A stretch of 64,000 bases of DNA. Source: Bacteroidota bacterium. GTDB taxonomy: Bacteria; Bacteroidota; Bacteroidia; Chitinophagales; Chitinophagaceae. This document shows positions 36,096-45,027 of this stretch, one piece after another (the first letter of the stretch is position 1; each line of letters begins with the position of its first letter). The notes beneath the pieces are model-generated. The model was not told the origin of the DNA. It saw only the letters and a program-made list of their open reading frames with translations, and made no database searches. Made by a program: the position numbers and the translations under genes. The DNA lies in contig JAFAGI010000004.1 of the NCBI GenBank assembly GCA_023422835.1, positions 1 through 64,000 on the forward strand, read 5' to 3'.

Positions 36096-38564
36096 TTACT
36101 CGTACTCCAGCCAGGTGGTGATCTGTGCATCTGTATCTGCTGTAAATCTTATCCAGCGCGCCTGAAAAGAATGTGGGAAAATTTTACTTAATTTTTCTCC
36201 CGGCTTTACATTATAAGTGGCATACTCCATCCACTCCCCATTGCCTACAGGGTCTGCTTCTATTTTTATATTTATTTCTTTTTTGTTTTTATGAGATATT
36301 AAAAGTGTTCTTTTATCATAAAAGCCAATAAGATAAGGGTCTGAAGGAGTTTTGGCTTTCACGTTTGTATTTTTCCACGGCCCACCTTTGCCCACAGGTT
36401 TACCCAACTTCCACAGGTCATCTATCACACCTACCCATACAGCGGCTTTTTTATCCTGTGATGTAATTATATGAGGATTATTTAATCTGTAAAGTGGATC
36501 AATACCTGTAAGCACCAACATACCGCGATAAGAAGCGTAATCATTTATAAGATAATTATGAGTCGAAACAGGTCGAATCTTTGCAAATCCGTCAGCGTTT
36601 TCTGCAGGCAATTCATAAAAAGTGCCCATACATTGAAAAAGATCTCTTTCTGTAGCCACTTCCCTACAGACACGTAATAAACCATTATCAGTTTTCGATT
36701 TATAAGCTGCATTACCTAAGGGCAATCGCCAGCGTCTTCCTTTATCATCTACAATCAACACCGAACTCTCTTCAATGCTTATCACATCGGTTGGAATAAT
36801 AACTTTTTCTCTTATAAAAGCAGCAGTTTTCAAATCTTGGGGTTTAGGTATTAAATCAAATGTTTCACCCATTTCATAATAGCCTGTCGCGCTTGCTTTT
36901 TCATTTATTATTCTGTTAGCTAATACTCCTAATGCACGTCGATTATCTCCTAAAGCATATAACAATCCCCCGCTATAATCATTATCTGTTATTACAGATA
37001 AACCTTGGAAGATATCATCGGATGCAGTTTTTCTGTAATCTTTATTAGAATATGTGAACGTAACAGATACATTAGCATTGCTGTTTGTCTTCACGCGCAC
37101 CCATTCACCTTTTTCTGATGGGGCAAAAGGAACAAATGCTTCTTTTTTACCTCCAACTGCAACGGTTTTAAACGTTTCCCACAAATTGTTTCCGGTAACA
37201 TCTTTTTCGAACGTAAATTCAACTTCTTGCGAATCATTATTTTTTATCCAGCTACTTCGGTAATCCCAACCAGTGAAAAGGAATGGATCTGAAGGATTAT
37301 TAGTTTTAGTATTCTCTTTTTCCCATACTGAGCCTATTGCTGTAGCTGGGCCTAACAAATCGGGAGTATTTAATTCTGTAAACCATAGATTGGAATTGGA
37401 CTGGCCCGGCCCGGGTAAATTGCCCTTCTCTTTTCGATTATTCAAAAACTCTCTTTTTGCCGCATCATCGCACCCGAAAACCAGTCGTTTATTCCACCTG
37501 GTAAAGTCGCCTATGACCTTTAAGTATGCCGATCGCGGGCGAATACCCGCTGTATTTTCTTGTGTAAAACTTGCTGGAAATTTCCAAAACATACCATGCA
37601 TAGTCATTAAGTAATCGGGCTTATTACTTGTTCCGATGTTCCTAATTCTCGGCCATTCTGTATTCCAGCCATGTGCACCATCATAACTATTGCTTGCTTT
37701 GGGTAGGCGATAAAACAACCATCCCTTTTTACTATCTCTTACTCCTAATAAAATTGATTTATAATCCCAACCTGTAGCCCATAGAGGATCTGTATCAGGA
37801 TTGTTATTTCCATAAATACCACCAGGCCCGGTTACTTCCACAAACTGGTTGCGTCTTACCAACGTCCATTTTTTACCATCCCATTCGTTTAGCGAGCCTG
37901 ATTCAACATTAAACTTTTCTAATGATTCCTTAGTATCCTCCCCATTATTTGTATACACTAAAACACCTTGGCCTGAATAAAGCCCCTTGCCATGTACACC
38001 GGGTAGTAGAGGGCTTGCCTGCGCCATTTGTCCTTTTTGCCGGGTTAAATTACCATCCGTAAATATAGTATTTGCTTGAAGGGTATGAACATTCACCTGG
38101 TAAAGACCTTCTTCCATTGTAGCCGTATATATCTTATTTAATGGGTCGGATAAATGCCTTGCAGTACCAGTATACCTGCCAGGTGCATTTGTATAAGACA
38201 AAGAGCGTACGTTTCCTTTATTATCAATTGCATAAGGGCCAATAAATAATTGATTGCTTTCCTTGTGAATCATACGATTCGCCGGGGTGCCGCCAATACT
38301 TTCCGGCCTTATTGTTTTTTTTAGATTTTTAGAAATCTCATACAATTTATCAGAAGATCCAAAAGGCTCATGTGGCCCGTAGGTAACTACCCATAGCTTT
38401 CCAGCCCATGGAACTACTGCACCAGTACCACATTCGCCCTCATTATTGTAGTAAGCGAGGTGAGGATAAATACCGGAAACATAAGTACGATTTTCCAACT
38501 TTGTAACTGAACAGCTCCAAAGACTTAACATTACAAATAAAAAAAGAATTCTGACCGATTTCAT
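36096..38564 (-). CDS. Large intact lipoprotein of a PUL, function unknown
   Basis: The 822-residue protein has a lipobox ending at Cys18 (LSLWSC). It has no family I can name. Its N-terminal half looks like a beta-propeller or beta-sandwich built of short aromatic strands (GKLWVVTYGP, NQLFIGPYAID). Two related blocks, SDPFLFTGWDYRSSWI near residue 430 and SDPYLIGFYDKRTLLI near 755, suggest an internal duplication. The tail (ARWIRFTADTDAQITTWLEY) resembles a carbohydrate-binding module. It is uninterrupted although genes on both sides are broken. Confidence 0.75.
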   Translation of the reverse strand: MKSVRILFLFVMLSLWSCSVTKLENRTYVSGIYPHLAYYNNEGECGTGAVVPWAGKLWVVTYGPHEPFGSSDKLYEISKNLKKTIRPESIGGTPANRMIHKESNQLFIGPYAIDNKGNVRSLSYTNAPGRYTGTARHLSDPLNKIYTATMEEGLYQVNVHTLQANTIFTDGNLTRQKGQMAQASPLLPGVHGKGLYSGQGVLVYTNNGEDTKESLEKFNVESGSLNEWDGKKWTLVRRNQFVEVTGPGGIYGNNNPDTDPLWATGWDYKSILLGVRDSKKGWLFYRLPKASNSYDGAHGWNTEWPRIRNIGTSNKPDYLMTMHGMFWKFPASFTQENTAGIRPRSAYLKVIGDFTRWNKRLVFGCDDAAKREFLNNRKEKGNLPGPGQSNSNLWFTELNTPDLLGPATAIGSVWEKENTKTNNPSDPFLFTGWDYRSSWIKNNDSQEVEFTFEKDVTGNNLWETFKTVAVGGKKEAFVPFAPSEKGEWVRVKTNSNANVSVTFTYSNKDYRKTASDDIFQGLSVITDNDYSGGLLYALGDNRRALGVLANRIINEKASATGYYEMGETFDLIPKPQDLKTAAFIREKVIIPTDVISIEESSVLIVDDKGRRWRLPLGNAAYKSKTDNGLLRVCREVATERDLFQCMGTFYELPAENADGFAKIRPVSTHNYLINDYASYRGMLVLTGIDPLYRLNNPHIITSQDKKAAVWVGVIDDLWKLGKPVGKGGPWKNTNVKAKTPSDPYLIGFYDKRTLLISHKNKKEINIKIEADPVGNGEWMEYATYNVKPGEKLSKIFPHSFQARWIRFTADTDAQITTWLEYE

Positions 38565-38615
38565 TTAACCACTTTTAATAATTGACAATAAACGTGTACT
38601 TCAATTTTATCCCCT

Positions 38616-38912
38616 TTAAAATTTAAAAGGGCCTTTTTGAAAATAAATTTTATATTCTTTTATGATCCCTGTTTCTTTATTATCGCGTCGAGGCAGTAAT
38701 TTATGCGTTTTATTTTTACCACTTCTCCTAGATCAAGCAATATGACATGTGGGTGGCTTGCATCCTTATCATCCAATTTTGTCTGCCATATAACTGTTTC
38801 CTGTGCATCAAAAATTTTATCAGCGGTTGAACCTGAAAGCAGATCCTCACTGTCAGCGTATAAAACTTTCCATTGCAATGTAGATAATAGTTTTCCTTCT
38901 TCATCAATTTGT
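38616..38912 (-). pseudogene. C-terminal remnant of a discoidin (F5/8 type C)-domain protein
   Basis: The frame reads WKVLYADSEDL, then FDAQETVIWQTKL and HPHVILLDLGEVVKIKRINY, the usual core of discoidin domains on PUL glycosidases. The expected ending LPRRDNKETGIIKEYKIYF is found only after a one-base frame change near 38700. The stop lies at 38616-38618. The 5' part of the gene is missing; sequence of a sigma factor gene begins instead. Confidence 0.75.
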
Positions 38913-39249
38913 TACGCGTATCATTGTAAAATATAGCTTCCTCCGGATCTTCTGTTTGAGCATTGGCGCCACAGAGGTTTTCAACGTAATGGCTCGACTG
39001 TACTTTGCGCAACTCATCTATCATTGTGGTGCGCGCGATCCTGAATAATTGATAAGAAATGTCTACATGCTCTTTAAGATTGTGCCTGTAATTCCATAAC
39101 TTAATGAAGGTGAGCTGCACTACTTCCTTGGAACAGTAAACAGATTTAGTTTTATCAAAAACATAATTATAAACTGCGTGCCTGTACTCGTCAAAAACAG
39201 ACTTTAATGCTTTTTCATCGCCAGCTTTCAGATCTGCAATTATACACAT
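38900..39249 (-). pseudogene. ECF sigma factor gene truncated after region 2
   Basis: The start (MCIIADLKAGDEKALKSVFD) and region 2 (QLTFIKLWNYRHNL, DISYQLFRIARTTMIDELRK) are intact. Homology stops at about NDTRNKL, where the discoidin remnant joins in another frame. Region 4 is absent, so the product could not recognise a -33 box. The open frame runs on out of phase to 38728. It is the likely regulator of the lost PUL. Confidence 0.8.
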
Positions 39250-39348
39250 TGGGAATATTTAACTAAGATTGTTAAGCAATTGTAAATATAGGATTTTTAA
39301 TTATTATAATTTTTTTAACATTATCAAATAAATAAAACCACTGCCGCG

Positions 39349-39392
39349 TTTACAGAAAAAACCTGCCGACTGACAGGTTTTTTCTGTAAACA
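39349..39392 (-). terminator. Very long perfect hairpin terminator
   Basis: An 18-bp perfect stem (GTTTACAGAAAAAACCTG with its complement) has an 8-base loop. It lies just past the stop of the lipoprotein gene at 39404. The T-run is inside the stem, so it could end transcription in either direction. Confidence 0.75.
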
Positions 39393-39403
39393 TAGATAAA
39401 AAA

Positions 39404-39835
39404 CTATTTCCCGTACACCAAGCCTATCGTTCCTCCGCTGCCATTGGGAGCGTTGATTTGTACGATTTGGTTATTGTCCCGGAAAGATAAATCTAATAAT
39501 ATCCTCTCCTCGCCATTAACCTCATAATATTTTCCGCCGGCGTTTACCCATGCTGCTTTTGAAGTGTTTTCCTCACATCCGCCGTCATCTTTTGGCACAC
39601 TGGTATACATGGTAAACTCCTTGGCATTTACATTCAGGGTAGAATTTTTAAAACATGCAGCATTACTTACATCAGTGGACTGCCCATTTACAATCAGGGC
39701 TTTCATTTTCCAACTTCCTATTAGTGGATCGGTGGAGTTGTTTTGTACATCTTCTTTCTTACAGGCAAGCAAAAATACTGTCAGCGCTATTGTCAGCAAC
39801 AACAATCTGGTAAATAAAGTCTTTGCAGGATTCAT
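39404..39835 (-). CDS. Small lipocalin-like lipoprotein
   Basis: The 143-residue lipoprotein has a lipobox ending at Cys25 (FLLAC). DPLIGSWKMKALIVNG follows, the usual opening strand of lipocalin-like domains in Bacteroidota, and the remainder is beta-strand-like with two further cysteines. The ligand is unknown. It stands alone, with a strong hairpin after it. Confidence 0.7.
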   Translation of the reverse strand: MNPAKTLFTRLLLLTIALTVFLLACKKEDVQNNSTDPLIGSWKMKALIVNGQSTDVSNAACFKNSTLNVNAKEFTMYTSVPKDDGGCEENTSKAAWVNAGGKYYEVNGEERILLDLSFRDNNQIVQINAPNGSGGTIGLVYGK

Positions 39836-40036
39836 AATTTTTTTATTTTATAAATGAATAATTAATTGTCAGCGCAAAATTATTTCAATGTGTCTCTTAA
39901 GTCAATCCGCTATAACAAGGGATTTCTTATACCTCTTTTAGGGGAATTTGGGGCTGGCTTTATTCTGCCGGTGGCTTCCAGCCCAATCAATCCTTATACT
40001 ATAAAAACAGGAGAAAAAAATCCTTCTTAACAGGGA

Positions 40037-40067
40037 TTGTCAGCCGCATAGAAGAATGATACTTTTG
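40037..40067 (+). promoter_or_regulatory. Bacteroidota-type promoter for the gene at 40110
   Basis: TTG at 40037-40039, a 20-base spacer, and TACTTTTG at 40060-40067 match the TTG-N20-TAnnTTTG pattern exactly. The -7 box is embedded in the perfect palindrome TGATACTTTTGTATCA, which could also be an operator. Confidence 0.6.
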
Positions 40068-40109
40068 TATCAGTTCAGATTATCATCACTCATTTAAAAA
40101 AATATTCTT

Positions 40110-40568
40110 ATGAAAACATTCATCATTACCTTTATCGGTTTCTTTATCCTGGGCATAACACAGCTACATGCGCAGAATTTCTTAGATAAGCTCGACAGAA
40201 CGCTTAATAAAATTGACAAAGCAGCCAACACCGCCGACCGCGCTGCAGGTACAGGCAGTAAAGTCATGGGGCTTATGGGAAAGAAAAAGAATGCTAACGG
40301 CGCTAATGCTGAAGCACACACAGTGATAGCAATAGAAGGCATAGACATGGCCTCCTTAAAATCGCTCAACCAAAGCATACAAAATGCACAGGGAGTTGCT
40401 GCCACCAAAATGAAGTACGGGGCTGCGGGTTCTTCTATTGTGGTGGATCATAAAGGTACTACAGACCAGTTGCTGCAAATCATCCAGCCCCTATCCAACG
40501 GTATTCTCGCGGACAAAAATATCACCGGCCTGGAAGATGGTACAATATCCGTTAAGGTAAAGAAATAG
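40110..40568 (+). CDS. Small secreted protein of unknown function
   Basis: The 152-residue protein has a signal peptide (1-21, ending LHA) and a helical, lysine/alanine-rich segment (22-75). The C-terminal half (about 75-152) has a beta-alpha-beta pattern resembling a ferredoxin-like fold (HTVIAIEGIDMASLKSLNQS). I recognise no named family. It has a good promoter upstream and shares a bidirectional terminator with the convergent DUF4920 gene. Confidence 0.7.
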   Translation: MKTFIITFIGFFILGITQLHAQNFLDKLDRTLNKIDKAANTADRAAGTGSKVMGLMGKKKNANGANAEAHTVIAIEGIDMASLKSLNQSIQNAQGVAATKMKYGAAGSSIVVDHKGTTDQLLQIIQPLSNGILADKNITGLEDGTISVKVKK

Positions 40569-40589
40569 GTTATTTACCATTACAATTAA

Positions 40590-40622
40590 AAAATGCGAAG
40601 CAGTTCAAACTTCGCATTTTTT
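40590..40622. terminator. Bidirectional terminator between convergent genes
   Basis: AAAATGCGAAG and CTTCGCATTTT form an 11-bp stem flanked by A-rich and T-rich tracts, so it can work on both strands. Confidence 0.88.
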
Positions 40623-40648
40623 GGTATAGATATTAGATTTATAACCAT
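40621..40648 (-). repeat. Possible fragment of the dispersed hairpin repeat
   Basis: On the minus strand this reads TAAATCTAATATCTATACCAA, sharing ATCTATACCAA with the repeat consensus and a similar left half. It overlaps the 3' end of the DUF4920 gene, whose 5' end carries full copy D. The match is short and could be chance. Confidence 0.35.
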
Positions 40649-41130
40649 CAGTCTAATACTTTAATACTTGCTGCTGTAAACCTTGATCGCATTTCAGGTT
40701 GGGTAATAGCATCTATTTCCGATTGCGGCTTCTTGGCATCTTCAGCAAAATGTTTCAATTCTTTTACGCTCATCATTTGTTTATAGGCTTCTCCTGTCAG
40801 CAATACCTCTTTGCCGCGAATATCTTTGGGAACAAAAAATCCGTAATCCTTCATTTTTACAAAAATCTGTTCGCCATTTTCGAGGTCAACGTTCATCCAA
40901 CAGCCTTTGTTCTCGCATACGTTGGCTACCCTCCCTTTAACCTGCATAGCAACAGGCTTATCATTCGTTACTGTTTTATTGAATTGCGCAGCAGTTACCA
41001 TTTGCGCTTTAGCTGATTTATTTCCATAAATAGCTCCCTGTACAGCAGGATTGATATTTTTTGCTTCCTGCGCATTTACGTTGAAGTATAATGCTAAAAT
41101 AAATAGCGATGATAATAAAGTATGTTTCAT
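40648..41130 (-). CDS. DUF4920-domain secreted protein
   Basis: The 160-residue protein has a signal peptide (1-20) and a DUF4920 domain (about 35-140) with the typical VCENKGCWMNVDLENGEQIFVKMKDYGFFVP. The two cysteines in CENKGC are the family hallmark and may bind metal. The function is unknown. Repeat copy D ends exactly at its ATG, as copy A does for GH92. Confidence 0.88.
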   Translation of the reverse strand: MKHTLLSSLFILALYFNVNAQEAKNINPAVQGAIYGNKSAKAQMVTAAQFNKTVTNDKPVAMQVKGRVANVCENKGCWMNVDLENGEQIFVKMKDYGFFVPKDIRGKEVLLTGEAYKQMMSVKELKHFAEDAKKPQSEIDAITQPEMRSRFTAASIKVLD

Positions 41131-41246
41131 GTGTGTATATTTAATTGTTTTTCAGTTGCCACATGGAATAATCATTTTTTTTAGATTCAATATTCATTCA
41201 TGGTTGGTATAGATTCTTAATCTTTATGGTTATTTCATGTGTTAAT
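41131..41246 (-). repeat. Dispersed hairpin-ended repeat, copy D (leads into DUF4920 start codon)
   Basis: Read on the minus strand: CACATGAAATAACC, then AGATT-AAG-AATCT, CTATACCAACC, ATTATTCCATGTG, CAACTGAAAAAC, ending ATACACACATG at the gene's start codon. The end pair matches at 12 of 14 positions. The inner hairpin differs from copies A and C, yet pairs T-A where C pairs G-C. Confidence 0.75.
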
Positions 41247-41331
41247 ATTTAATTTTGTTTTTACCTGCCGGGATTGTATAAACTTACCAGAAACTTTATT
41301 TTATACACAAATATAATTTCTAGTACGTAAA

Positions 41332-41994
41332 TCAATTAATAATTTTTTTTGAATCAGGCATATCGATTGAAATATTTTTATAGGCTCTTAAATCTATTAT
41401 CTCTTTACAAAAGCTATACTCATTTTTATCATTGCTCGATACAATCACTGTGCGCTGTTTGCAATAAGTATTGATGAGGTAGTGGTACAGCTCATATCCT
41501 TCTTGGTCTAAGTTGGTACATGGCTCATCGAGCAGCAGTACAGGTACGTTGGAGAATACAGCCTGCGCCAGTTTCAGCCGTTGCTTCATGCCACTTGAAT
41601 AGTAGCGTATCTGTTTGTCTGCGGCTTGCAAGAGCTGCACTTCGTCCAGTATATTTGTAATGGAAATATTTTCCAGGAACGGTTTAAAAGAGCCGTGGAA
41701 CCGTAGCATTTCCAGGGCAGTCATTTCTTCTACCAACTCCAGGTAAGGCGCTACAATGGCTATGTATGCGTAAAAGTTGTCGGAGCTGATGGCTGCACCG
41801 GATTTTGTAAATGCAACTTTACCCTCTTTTAATTCTATAGCGCCGCTGATACATTGCAGCAACGTGCTTTTACCGCTACCGTTATTGCCGGTGATGGCAC
41901 AAGCTTTCGCCGGGAAGAATGTGTGATTGATGCCTCTGAATATCCAGTCGCGATTATATCTTTTGCCGGCATTTTCTAATGTTATTTCAAGCAT
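41332..41994 (-). CDS. ABC transporter ATP-binding protein
   Basis: The ATG at 41994 is preferred; an in-frame ATG at 42042 overlaps lpxA and adds an unconserved stretch. The 220-residue ATPase has Walker A GNNGSGKST at 36-44, signature YSSGMKQR at 132-139, and Walker B VLLLDEP at 152-158. No permease gene is adjacent, so its partner is elsewhere or it acts alone. It follows lpxA by 25 bases and probably shares its transcript. Confidence 0.88.
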   Translation of the reverse strand: MLEITLENAGKRYNRDWIFRGINHTFFPAKACAITGNNGSGKSTLLQCISGAIELKEGKVAFTKSGAAISSDNFYAYIAIVAPYLELVEEMTALEMLRFHGSFKPFLENISITNILDEVQLLQAADKQIRYYSSGMKQRLKLAQAVFSNVPVLLLDEPCTNLDQEGYELYHYLINTYCKQRTVIVSSNDKNEYSFCKEIIDLRAYKNISIDMPDSKKIIN

Positions 41995-42019
41995 CAGATC
42001 AATAAAGATTTTGAGAATA

Positions 42020-42817
42020 TTATTCTCCGTTTCGTACGGCATCGCCTGAACGCTTGATAATGCCTACCTCACTTCTCCTGATAAAGCCTACGATCTCATC
42101 TCTTTCGTCGGTGGCTTTTATTTCACGTTCAATGTATTCCAGCGCCTGCGATACGTTTAGATTCTGGTTGAAAATAATGCGGTAAACATCCATGATGGCG
42201 TTGATCCTTTCTGTACTGTAGCCTCTGCGTTTAAGGCCTACACTGTTTACACCGCCGTAGCTCAATGGGTTGCGTACTGCTTTTACATAAGGAGGCACAT
42301 CTTTATTTACCATGCTGCCGCCCGCAATGTAAGCGTGCTTACCGATGTGCGTAAACTGTTGTATGGCAGCCATACCCGCAATAATTGCCCATTCTTCCAT
42401 TACAACGTGGCCGGCCATCTGGCAGTTATTGCTCATGATGCAATGATCTCCTATAAAACAATCATGGGCTATGTGCGAGTAGGCCATAATAAGGCAATTG
42501 CTGCCTACATGGGTTTTCCATCTGTCTACAGTGCCCCTGTTGATGGTAACAAATTCGCGGATAGTAGTATTATCGCCGATCTCGGCAACTGTTTTCTCTC
42601 CCTGGAACTTAAGGTCCTGTGGAACAGCAGAGATAACTGCTCCTGGAAAAATGCGGCAGTTTTTACCGATCCTGGCTCCATCCATAATAGTTACATTATT
42701 GCCAATAAGCGTTCCTTCTCCTATCTCTACATCGCCATGGATCACTGTAAACGGATCTATCTTTACACTTTCGGCAATCTTGGCATTAGGATTTATATAC
42801 GTATGCGGGTTTATCAT
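42020..42817 (-). CDS. lpxA: UDP-N-acetylglucosamine O-acyltransferase LpxA
   Basis: The 265-residue protein catalyses the first step of lipid A synthesis. The N-terminal hexapeptide left-handed beta-helix is obvious from the repeated V/I-x-I-G pattern. The catalytic His is His118 in SHIAHDCFIGDHC. The C-terminal helical domain (about 190-265) begins with VNSVGLKRRGYS. lpxC/fabZ, often just upstream, is not in the window. Confidence 0.96.
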   Translation of the reverse strand: MINPHTYINPNAKIAESVKIDPFTVIHGDVEIGEGTLIGNNVTIMDGARIGKNCRIFPGAVISAVPQDLKFQGEKTVAEIGDNTTIREFVTINRGTVDRWKTHVGSNCLIMAYSHIAHDCFIGDHCIMSNNCQMAGHVVMEEWAIIAGMAAIQQFTHIGKHAYIAGGSMVNKDVPPYVKAVRNPLSYGGVNSVGLKRRGYSTERINAIMDVYRIIFNQNLNVSQALEYIEREIKATDERDEIVGFIRRSEVGIIKRSGDAVRNGE

Positions 42818-42977
42818 AAAAACAATTCAAGCAATATTAACGGAATTTCGTTAATAATTTACAAAGTGCAAAAGTAAATATATTTACCCGAATCCGGCAC
42901 TTGCCTTTAAAATTTTATTGAAGAGTAATTTTTGTCCATTAGGTCACTGCAATCGAAGAAGCCAATAAGAGCAAATC

Positions 42978-43568
42978 TTACCTTTCTTTTAAAGCTATAT
43001 GGTCAGCAGTTGCCTTTAACTGGAAGAAAAATTCTTCGCCGTATCTTCTGATCAGCGGTTCTTTTAAAAATTCAAACACCGGCACTTTAAGGGATGCGCC
43101 CAGGTTGCATGCTGCTTTGCAGATGTCTGTGCGTGGTTCGTAATTGAGGTATTCAATATTTTCGTCAGCGCTGCTTTTTTCTGTCTTTATCGGGAATAGA
43201 TGGCAACTGATAGGTTTTTTCCATCCCAACCTGCCGTCATTATAAGCTTTTTCAATAGCACATTTGATGATACCATTCTTGTCCCTGATGCCGTAAGCGC
43301 AGATGGCATTATTAATGGTGGGCGTTACATTACCAAAGCTTTCATCATACACGTACTTGCCCTGAAGTTCTACCTGTGCAATGCCTTCAGACGTCATGTA
43401 CTCTTTGATTACAGCATAACTATTTTCGAGTTCAACGAGTTCATCATCTTCAAGCGGGGCGCCGGCATCGCCGTCTTCACAACAGGCGCCTTTGCACCTG
43501 GCAAGGTCACAAACAAATTGTTTTTCTACGATTTCGTCGCTTATCAACAGATTATCGATGACGATCAT
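42978..43568 (-). CDS. DUF3109-family cysteine-rich protein
   Basis: The 196-residue protein has the DUF3109 cysteine cluster CDLARCKGACCEDGD (Cys20, 25, 29, 30) and further cysteines in NAICAYG, IKCAIEKAY, ISCHLFPI and ICKAACNLG. The pattern suggests a bound zinc or iron-sulfur cluster. The function is unknown. It is a conserved single-copy Bacteroidota protein and lies in a run of minus-strand genes. Confidence 0.88.
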   Translation of the reverse strand: MIVIDNLLISDEIVEKQFVCDLARCKGACCEDGDAGAPLEDDELVELENSYAVIKEYMTSEGIAQVELQGKYVYDESFGNVTPTINNAICAYGIRDKNGIIKCAIEKAYNDGRLGWKKPISCHLFPIKTEKSSADENIEYLNYEPRTDICKAACNLGASLKVPVFEFLKEPLIRRYGEEFFFQLKATADHIALKER

Positions 43569-43634
43569 GTTTAAAATTTATCTTTAGAGCAGATTTGCCG
43601 GTCAGGGTTTAGTTTTGAAAAAATTTTTTAGTGG

Positions 43635-44942
43635 CTAATCCTGTAGTTCAATGCTAACTTTTACTTTCTGAAGCCTGTTTTTGTTTACTTCCAGCACAGT
43701 GAAAACAAAATCGCCCGAAACAATTTTTTCTCCCACAGCCGGGATTTCACCTGCAATTTCCAGCACCAGGCCGGCAACAGAGTCGCTATCGTCCTTTACC
43801 AGGTCAAAAGTATCTAACGGCAGGCTCATTACTTTACATGCATCGCTTATTTTCACTTTGCCATTGAAGATATAGTTATAGTCGTTTAGCCGTTCATATG
43901 TTTTTTCATGCGGATCGTATTCGGTTTTTATTTCCCCAATTACCGAAGCGTGTATATCGTCTAAGGTTACCATTCCACTGGTTCCGCCAAATTCATCAAC
44001 TACAATAGCCAGGCTTATGCTTTTGTCTACAAACTCTTCCAGCAGTTCTTCAATAAGCTTGTATTCATGCACGTAGTATACAGGTTCAATCACGGAATGC
44101 CAGTCAAAGCCTTTGTCTTTGAGGTGCAGCAGCAAGTTGCGCACATTAATGACACCAACCGTTTCATCTAAGTTATTTTTATAGACAGGCAATTTGGTAT
44201 AATGTATCTGCTGCACTTTTCTGATCACTTCAGCAAACGAAAGGCTGTGCTCGAGCCCGACCACATCCAGCCTGGAACGCATCACCTGCTTTACAGGAAT
44301 TTTGTTGAAGTTTAATACGCCTTTCAATATCTTCTTTTCTTCTTCTGATGCCTCATCGGTTTTTACTTTGTTGATGACGGTATCTATTTCCATATTGCTG
44401 AGCGTGTTGTTGTTTCGCTTAAACATAGATGCTTCCAGTTTTCCGGCAGAGAAAAGCATCCAGGCAGAGGCCCTGTGAAAAATATAATAGATAAACTCTG
44501 TAATGATACCGAAATCTTTTGAAAAACGGATGTTTTCCTGCGCAGCATAAGCTTTAGGCAGGCATTCACAAAAAAGAAAGATCACCAGGATAAGCGTTAT
44601 AACCTTCAGGCCAAGCATTATACCATGCCCGATACTCGGGTCTGGAATCAGGCTGTCTATCAGCAGGTTTGAGGTAAGCGCAATGCCCAGGTAAAAAAAT
44701 ATACTGGCCACCTGCATGGAGAAAAGTAGCTCCTGTGGTTTTTCCAGCAGGTCTACCACCCGCTTGTATGCGGGCTGCGGCTTGGTTTTTATGAGATTGA
44801 TATCTTTTTGTTCTAATGATAAAAATGCTACCTGCGAACCGGAAGACACAAAAGCAAGTATCACCAGACCCAGCAAAATGATAGCAAGCACAGTAGACGA
44901 CTGTGGATTGGGCAGTTGCAGTATCACGGTCAATAGGTTCAT
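43635..44942 (-). CDS. GldE-like CNNM/CBS/CorC transporter-family membrane protein
   Basis: The 435-residue protein has an N-terminal CNNM-type domain with about four membrane helices (1-150), a CBS pair (about 195-320, with MRSRLDVVGLE and VVDEFGGTSGMVTLDD), and a C-terminal CorC_HlyC domain (about 345-432). The family is tied to divalent cation transport; in gliding Bacteroidota the orthologue is called GldE. Its usual neighbours gldD, ssb and mutY are not in the window, so I leave the symbol open. Confidence 0.88.
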   Translation of the reverse strand: MNLLTVILQLPNPQSSTVLAIILLGLVILAFVSSGSQVAFLSLEQKDINLIKTKPQPAYKRVVDLLEKPQELLFSMQVASIFFYLGIALTSNLLIDSLIPDPSIGHGIMLGLKVITLILVIFLFCECLPKAYAAQENIRFSKDFGIITEFIYYIFHRASAWMLFSAGKLEASMFKRNNNTLSNMEIDTVINKVKTDEASEEEKKILKGVLNFNKIPVKQVMRSRLDVVGLEHSLSFAEVIRKVQQIHYTKLPVYKNNLDETVGVINVRNLLLHLKDKGFDWHSVIEPVYYVHEYKLIEELLEEFVDKSISLAIVVDEFGGTSGMVTLDDIHASVIGEIKTEYDPHEKTYERLNDYNYIFNGKVKISDACKVMSLPLDTFDLVKDDSDSVAGLVLEIAGEIPAVGEKIVSGDFVFTVLEVNKNRLQKVKVSIELQD

Positions 44943-45027
44943 ATGCTTACTGATGATTAATGATTAAAAATGCATCCAGTATTTAAGTGATGAAGATAAA
45001 ACTTTTATTTTTTTTACGGATAATTTT

